Origin: Chloroflexota bacterium
Lineage (GTDB): Bacteria > Chloroflexota > Dehalococcoidia > Lucifugimonadales > Australimonadaceae
DNA: 6,237 nt
Direction: 5' to 3'
NCBI GenBank assembly: GCA_026713505.1
Contig: JAPOOH010000045.1
Coordinates: 1-6,237, forward strand
Positions 4,711 through 6,237 of the stretch are shown here, one piece after another; position 1 is the stretch's first letter, and the number at the start of each line of letters is the position of its first letter. The position numbers and the translations under genes were made by a program. Under the pieces are notes generated by a model. The model did no database searches. It was not told the origin of the DNA and saw nothing but the letters and a program-made list of their open reading frames with translations.

Positions 4711-6237
4711 GTGAGATTCCTGACAGCGAACGCCTTGCGCCGCCCGACGGTTACGTTGCTTGCCATAGTCCTGGTCCTCGTTTCGGGTGTGGGCGCCTAC
4801 CGCTCCCTCCAGGTTGAACTCTTCCCCCAGATCGACTTTCCGCTGGTAGCGGTGTTCGTGGCCTATCCCTCCGCCGACCCGGAGGCCGTCGTCCGCTCGG
4901 TCACCGACCCCATCGAGCGGGCCATCTCCGATACCCCGGAACTCGAATCGATACAGTCCACTTCCTCCGAGGGCAGGTCGTCGATATTCGCCAACTTCGT
5001 CTACGGCACAGACATGGCGGAGGCGCAATCGGCCATCGAAGCCGCCGTCAACGGCATCGCCTTCCCGGACGGCGTGCAGGAACCGACCGTCGGGCGCTTC
5101 ATTCCGGACGAATTCCCCGTCATCCAGTTCAGCGTGGTCGCGGAGAGACCCCTGGCTGAGATGCAGGAGATCGTGCGGTCACGCATCGTCCCGGAGATCT
5201 CCGGGCTCGACGGAGTCATGGACGTTTCGCTGGCCGGTACGGTCGACCGCAGCGTGCGGGTCACCGTGGACGCCGACAAGTTGGCGGCCAACGAGGTCCC
5301 GCTCTTCCAGGTCGCTGGGGCGCTGAGCGAGAACAACCTCACCCTCCCCGCCGGACTGCTCTTCGACGGCTCGCAGGCCGTCATCGCAAAGACGACGCAC
5401 ACGCTGGAGTCGGTAGAGGACATCGAGGACCTCATCGTCGGAGGTTCCGCAACGACCGGCGTCGTGCGCCTTGCGGACGTGGCCACCGTTACCCTCGGGA
5501 ACGGGGCGCCCGACAGCATCGCCCGCACGAATGGCAAACCCGGCATCGTCGTCTCCGTCACCAAGCAACCCGACGCCAACACCGTGGACGTGACCACCGC
5601 GGTCAACGACGCGCTGGGCGACGTCGAAGGGCTGCCGCCGGACGTCGAGGTCATCGTCGTATCGGACCAGGGTCCCGAGATCCAGGGCCAGATCGACACC
5701 CTAGCCAGGGAAGCGATATTCGGCTTCTTCTTCGCCATCTCCGTCGTATTCGCCTTCATGTTCACCATCCGGCCCACGGTGGTGCGCGGCTTCTTCAACA
5801 CGCTTCGCCCCACCATCGTCATCGCCCTCTCCATCCCCCTCAGCATCCTGACCGGCATCCTGCTCATGTTCTCGCAGGACATGACCCTCAACTTCATGAC
5901 GTTCGGGGGGCTCGCCATCTCCGTGGGCCGCGTCGTGGACGACTCCATCGTCGTGCTGGAGAACGTCTACCGCCACATCCAGGGAGGCCGCGAGCGGTGG
6001 CGGGCGGCGCTGGAGGCCACCACGGAGTTCGGCCCCGCCATCCTCGCCTCAACCCTGACCACCGTGGTCGTCTTCCTCCCGCTGGCGTTCATCCCCGGCC
6101 TGTTCGGCTCATTCTTCTCGCCCTTCGCGCTCACCGTCACCTTCGCGCTCATTGCGTCGTTGTTCGTAGCGCTCACCGCCGTTCCCGTCCTCGGCGCCTA
6201 CCTCCTCCGCCCCGGCGACCTGCCGGATGGAGCGGGC
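4711..6237 (+). CDS. RND-family efflux transporter, N-terminal half, runs off the window
   Basis: The frame is open for 509 codons from GTG 4711 to the last base, about half of a typical RND pump (about 1000-1050 residues). The start has AAGGAG at 4697-4702 and an 8-nt spacer, as in the other + strand genes. The order fits the family: TM1 about residues 13-30, a large periplasmic or extracytoplasmic porter region about 31-333, then TM2 (about 335-352), TM3 (367-387), TM4 (396-417), TM5 (441-462) and TM6 (471-495). TM4 carries D410-D411, matching the proton-relay Asp pair of AcrB (D407-D408), followed by the family block S-I-V-V-L-E-N-V-Y-R-H. The conserved P-Q-I-D-F-P after TM1 is also typical. 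It should export hydrophobic compounds or lipids with proton-motive force. Oddities are an Arg at 407 in TM4 and about ten extra residues between TM2 and TM3. No membrane-fusion partner gene is in the window. Confidence 0.93.
   Translation, partial: MRFLTANALRRPTVTLLAIVLVLVSGVGAYRSLQVELFPQIDFPLVAVFVAYPSADPEAVVRSVTDPIERAISDTPELESIQSTSSEGRSSIFANFVYGTDMAEAQSAIEAAVNGIAFPDGVQEPTVGRFIPDEFPVIQFSVVAERPLAEMQEIVRSRIVPEISGLDGVMDVSLAGTVDRSVRVTVDADKLAANEVPLFQVAGALSENNLTLPAGLLFDGSQAVIAKTTHTLESVEDIEDLIVGGSATTGVVRLADVATVTLGNGAPDSIARTNGKPGIVVSVTKQPDANTVDVTTAVNDALGDVEGLPPDVEVIVVSDQGPEIQGQIDTLAREAIFGFFFAISVVFAFMFTIRPTVVRGFFNTLRPTIVIALSIPLSILTGILLMFSQDMTLNFMTFGGLAISVGRVVDDSIVVLENVYRHIQGGRERWRAALEATTEFGPAILASTLTTVVVFLPLAFIPGLFGSFFSPFALTVTFALIASLFVALTAVPVLGAYLLRPGDLPDGAG

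Noticed and set aside
5001..5948. 315-codon - strand frame opposite the RND gene
   Set aside because: It is antisense to a clearly conserved transporter. Its Ser/Thr/Met-rich, low-complexity content is a shadow of Asp/Val/Gly codons.

Overview
A 6.2 kb, GC-rich (roughly two-thirds G+C by eye) bacterial chromosomal segment with long codon-biased genes, 8-nt Shine-Dalgarno spacing and intergenic palindromic repeats. The style of the RND transporter (the TM4 motif G-R-V-V-D-D-S-I-V-V), the repeat types and the redox gene content suggest a Chloroflexota (Dehalococcoidia/SAR202-like) or, less likely, an actinobacterial genome. This is inference; no phylogenetic test was possible.

Layout. Bases 1-326 hold the C-terminal part of a classical short-chain dehydrogenase/reductase (SDR), cut by the window edge. 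Bases 533-862 encode a small soluble Rieske [2Fe-2S] protein. Bases 1047-3302 encode a complete molybdopterin-binding large subunit of the xanthine dehydrogenase / CO dehydrogenase superfamily. These three genes lie on the + strand and are separated by about 200-nt gaps that each carry a strong hairpin repeat. Bases 3303-3683 are non-coding and packed with palindromes. Bases 3684-4322 encode an unrecognised 212-residue protein on the - strand. A tRNA-Arg(UCG) with encoded CCA lies at 4407-4482 on the + strand, divergent from it. From 4711 to the window end runs the N-terminal half of an RND-family efflux transporter.

How the genes may work together. The SDR, Rieske protein and molybdenum hydroxylase subunit could be part of a catabolic oxidation cluster: alcohol/ketone oxidoreduction, hydroxylation or aldehyde oxidation, and a soluble electron carrier. 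The usual FAD and ferredoxin-like small subunits of the hydroxylase are absent from the window, so the Rieske protein is a candidate partner, unproven. The tRNA, the unknown protein and the RND pump look unrelated to that cluster.

The most interesting signal is just upstream of the RND gene. A long stem covers its Shine-Dalgarno sequence, and a second copy of the SD-side arm lies farther upstream, giving two mutually exclusive hairpins. This has the architecture of a translational switch.
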